Positions 62,866 to 64,000 of a stretch of DNA of 64,000 bases are shown piece by piece. Position numbers and translations under genes: made by a program. The DNA lies in the NCBI RefSeq assembly GCF_029835735.1, contig NZ_JAOEAL010000001.1, positions 2,604,001 to 2,668,000 on the forward strand, given 5' to 3'. The notes below the pieces were generated by a model. It saw only the letters and a program-made list of their open reading frames with translations. It was not told where the DNA came from and did no database searches. The first letter of the stretch is position 1. Every line of letters begins with the position of its first letter. Origin of the DNA: Shewanella sp. GD04112. GTDB lineage: Bacteria; Pseudomonadota; Gammaproteobacteria; Enterobacterales; Shewanellaceae.

Positions 62866-63894
62866 TCAACCACGGACACAATTGCGCCCATCGGATTTGG
62901 CTTCATACAGGGCTTTATCCGCTCGGCTAAACAAGGTATCGGCATCATCACCTTCCTGCAAAGACGCTAAACCGATAGACACAGTGATGGCGCCCAAGGA
63001 GAGTTTTTTATCTTTACCTATGGCTAAGCGCCGCTCAGAAATCCGCTCCCTTAGGGTTTCGGCCACTTGCAACGCATCGTGGAAATGGGTATTGGGCAAC
63101 AGCACCACAAATTCTTCGCCGCCATAGCGGGCGACAAAGTCATCCCCCCGCACACATTGTTTGAGGGCGAGCGCCACATAGGCTAACACCTTATCCCCCA
63201 CTTGATGGCCATAGTTGTCGTTAAACACTTTAAAGCGGTCAATATCAATGAGTAATAAGCTGCAACGGGTATGTTGCTGCTCGGCGCGGTGGATATGATC
63301 TTGAATCGCAATTTCGTAGGCGCGGCGGTTATGTAATGAGGTTAATTGGTCCGTCATCGCCGCCAAACTTAAATTTTCCATTTCGGTCTTTAAGTTTTGT
63401 ACCTCTTGCCCCATGGCGCTCAGGCTCTGCTCCATGGTTTGGTTATTGACGAGTAAACTTTGCATTTCATCAATCACCCCATCCACTAACTGATTGAGCG
63501 TGCACACATCCGGCTTAGTCTGAAGCTGTAGGCCAAAGTCCGCCAGAGTGCTTGAAAATGCCTCCGTTCCCTGATTTAACTGAGTGATTTTACTGATCAG
63601 CGAGTTGATCAATATTTGAGTTTCGATTTGAACGTTCTCGATGACTTCGGGGGATTTCTCTTGAATAAAATTCTTGTACAGACTGGTATTCACCTCCTTA
63701 GTGAACACCACTTTATTCGCCAGAAAGCCATCGATAGCGCGATTTAAATCGAGATTCGTCTGGGCAAAATACTCATACCAAACCGTGTAATTCTCTGGGG
63801 TGACCGGAATATCGAGCGCCGACATTTGTGGCACGGCCAAACGCAAAATTTGCGCCGCTGAATCGAGCTCTTTAGTGGCAGCAGGAGATGACAT
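62866..63894 (-). CDS. Soluble GGDEF diguanylate cyclase
   Basis: A 342-residue cytoplasmic protein. The N-terminal 170 residues are helical, starting with a domain seen in other soluble cyclases (LRLAVPQMSALDIPVTPENYTVWYEYFAQTN), and probably form a coiled-coil dimer. The GGDEF domain (about 178-342) has DQLTSLHNRRAYE, LLLIDIDRFKVFNDNYGHQVGD and ARYGGEEF with an intact active site. RGDD five residues ahead is the RxxD product-inhibition site. It has no phospho-receiver. It should make c-di-GMP. It is a single gene; the short stretch 63895-64000 upstream holds its promoter region, where I see no clear operator. Confidence 0.92.
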   Translation of the reverse strand: MSSPAATKELDSAAQILRLAVPQMSALDIPVTPENYTVWYEYFAQTNLDLNRAIDGFLANKVVFTKEVNTSLYKNFIQEKSPEVIENVQIETQILINSLISKITQLNQGTEAFSSTLADFGLQLQTKPDVCTLNQLVDGVIDEMQSLLVNNQTMEQSLSAMGQEVQNLKTEMENLSLAAMTDQLTSLHNRRAYEIAIQDHIHRAEQQHTRCSLLLIDIDRFKVFNDNYGHQVGDKVLAYVALALKQCVRGDDFVARYGGEEFVVLLPNTHFHDALQVAETLRERISERRLAIGKDKKLSLGAITVSIGLASLQEGDDADTLFSRADKALYEAKSDGRNCVRG

Positions 63895-64000
63895 GAGTCG
63901 CGCACCTAATGTTGTTACTTTTTTGTATAACTTAAGTTAACTCAACTGCTTCGATTTGGATACGGGACACAATAATTATTATGATAAGGCGCAAAAAAAT

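Overview
The window looks like a chromosome segment of a Shewanella-type gammaproteobacterium. The basis is the gene content and order of the right two thirds: a chemotaxis cluster with an embedded CrsR/CrsA-like partner switch, a TonB receptor paired with a beta-propeller phytase, a CLCA_X-type protein, a YbiT-like ABC-F protein, a Pat-type acetyltransferase and many c-di-GMP proteins. This is a judgement from reading; no database search was possible.

Positions 1-20400 form a defence and mobile-element island that reads AT-richer than the rest. All defence genes but one run on the minus strand. First comes a pPIWI-RE operon: HTH/REase protein (8192-6720), DinG/XPD-like helicase (6720-3310), pPIWI-RE protein (3310-539) and an HNH endonuclease cut by the window edge (490-1). 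Two 25-bp direct repeats abut its first start codon. Next is a divergent Wadjet-like SMC operon in the order D-C-A-B (16012-8571), with a divergently transcribed WYL regulator (16201-17094). The two share a compact promoter region carrying two matching palindromes. The kleisin-like jetA gene is broken by a 1670-bp IS3-family element with a 4-bp target duplication; removing the element restores a 466-codon frame, so the lesion looks recent. A second, inverted copy of the same IS splits a small membrane-protein gene (19502-17538), which also rejoins in frame. An IS200/IS605 transposase relic lies between the two copies.

Positions 20400-34700 hold an iron-regulated PepSY operon with a good Fur box, a metallo-beta-lactamase-fold protein with a Gln-rich insert, an unknown protein, a CLCA_X/LPD1-like protein, and a tightly overlapping signalling operon (small protein, XRE regulator, REC-EAL, degenerate Hpt, hybrid kinase). 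A Bcr/CflA transporter and an AraC regulator coupled to a degenerate GGDEF membrane protein follow.

Positions 34700-45600 hold a TonB receptor plus phytase with a convincing Pho box upstream, ybiT, an SRPBCC protein, a NERD protein and an Hpt-REC-REC-GGDEF protein. Positions 45730-56388 are one long minus-strand chemotaxis operon: MCP, crsA, crsR, cheY, cheA, cheW, PAS-MCP, cheR, cheD, cheB. It combines adaptation, motility output and predicted sigma-S control. Positions 56663-63894 hold pat, an EmrAB-like efflux operon led by its MarR repressor with a 35-bp palindromic operator, and a soluble diguanylate cyclase. No rRNA, tRNA or CRISPR array was seen.
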